Assembly: GCA_033809015.1 (NCBI GenBank)
Contig: JAPXMM010000155.1
Location: 1 to 5,515, forward strand
Direction: 5' to 3'
Source of the DNA: DTU049 sp033809015
GTDB lineage: Bacteria; Bacteroidota; Bacteroidia; Bacteroidales; DTU049
Length of the DNA stretch: 5,515 bases
The notes beneath the pieces were generated by a model. That model searched no databases. It saw only the letters and a program-made list of their open reading frames with translations, and was not told the origin of the DNA. Within the stretch, counting starts at the first letter, position 1; the number at the start of each line of letters is the position of its first letter. The translations under genes and the position numbers were made by a program. This document shows positions 5,201-5,515 of the stretch, piece after piece.

Positions 5201-5515
5201 TTATAAATTATTTAATTCTACTTTTAAATTTGCTAATTTTTCTTCTAAATCAGCTATTTCTTTTTCGATTTCTTCTTTACTTCTTTTATTTTCAGTAACT
5301 TTTATCTCTACCCATTCTTCTTGAATAGCTTTTTGAACGTCATTGAATTTTGTTCTTTCTATAGGGAAATTCTGAATTTCAAAAGTTCCGTTTTCAACTA
5401 ATACTCCCCAATTTTTCATCGAACCAGTGGTTTTTTTCTCACCATTAATCCATACTATACCATCTCCTAATTGAATTTTAGAATTTCTACCGAAACCTCT
5501 CAAAATAGTACGTCC
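5201..5515 (-). CDS. Hypothetical protein, 5'-truncated at window edge, C-terminal coiled coil
   Basis: The frame is open to the right edge (GRTILRGFGRNSK...), so the gene most likely begins outside the window. A TTG at 5503 is the only nearby start candidate and has no SD, so I treat it as internal. About 104 residues are visible. The first part (IQLGDGIVWINGEKKTTGSMKNWGVLVENGTFEIQNFP, taken in pieces) looks like beta-rich sequence with Gly/Trp turns. The end, from RSKEEIEKEIADLEEK onward, is a heptad-like coiled coil with Leu/Ile spacing, suggesting oligomerisation. No family is recognised. It is the most upstream gene visible in the likely co-transcribed string. Confidence 0.72.
   Translation of the reverse strand, partial: GRTILRGFGRNSKIQLGDGIVWINGEKKTTGSMKNWGVLVENGTFEIQNFPIERTKFNDVQKAIQEEWVEIKVTENKRSKEEIEKEIADLEEKLANLKVELNNL

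Overview
The window is a compact, strongly AT-rich block in which every gene lies on the minus strand, packed with short gaps or start/stop overlaps. It looks like the early or recombination region of a temperate or lytic phage or prophage. Standard stop codons are used and TGG encodes Trp, so the standard bacterial code applies. The host cannot be fixed from the sequence. Most genes lack a Shine-Dalgarno (SD) sequence and begin after A-rich leaders, a pattern common in Bacteroidota and their phages, but one gene has a perfect AGGAGG. A low-GC Bacillota-like host therefore remains possible.

In transcription order (high to low coordinates), five small proteins without a recognisable family come first: an edge-truncated protein with a C-terminal coiled coil (5201-5515), a 124-aa protein (4806-5180), a 66-aa protein (4582-4782), a 104-aa protein (4212-4526) and a very acidic 147-aa protein (3748-4191). 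A DNA recombination module follows: a short Rad50/SbcC-type ATPase with a central CxxC zinc hook (2143-3705), an acidic 107-aa unknown protein overlapping its end (1832-2155), a RecT single-strand annealing protein (897-1784), a metallo-beta-lactamase-fold hydrolase resembling YycJ/WalJ (217-894), and the N-terminal part of a VRR-NUC nuclease that leaves the window (1-220).

A reasonable inference is that the ATPase, RecT and one or both putative nucleases process and anneal phage DNA ends. No Mre11/SbcD nuclease and no RecE- or YqaJ-type exonuclease is present in the window, so the MBL protein is a candidate nuclease partner.

The most notable non-coding signal is a pair of homologous leaders, one before the ATPase and one before recT. 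Each can form a hairpin with a nearly identical 10-nt loop (GTATAGG[T/A]TA), while three of five stem pairs differ with compensatory changes on both sides. This suggests a structured RNA controlling translation or processing of the two recombination genes. RecT also ends in NIEIPF, resembling the C-terminal tip of bacterial SSB.
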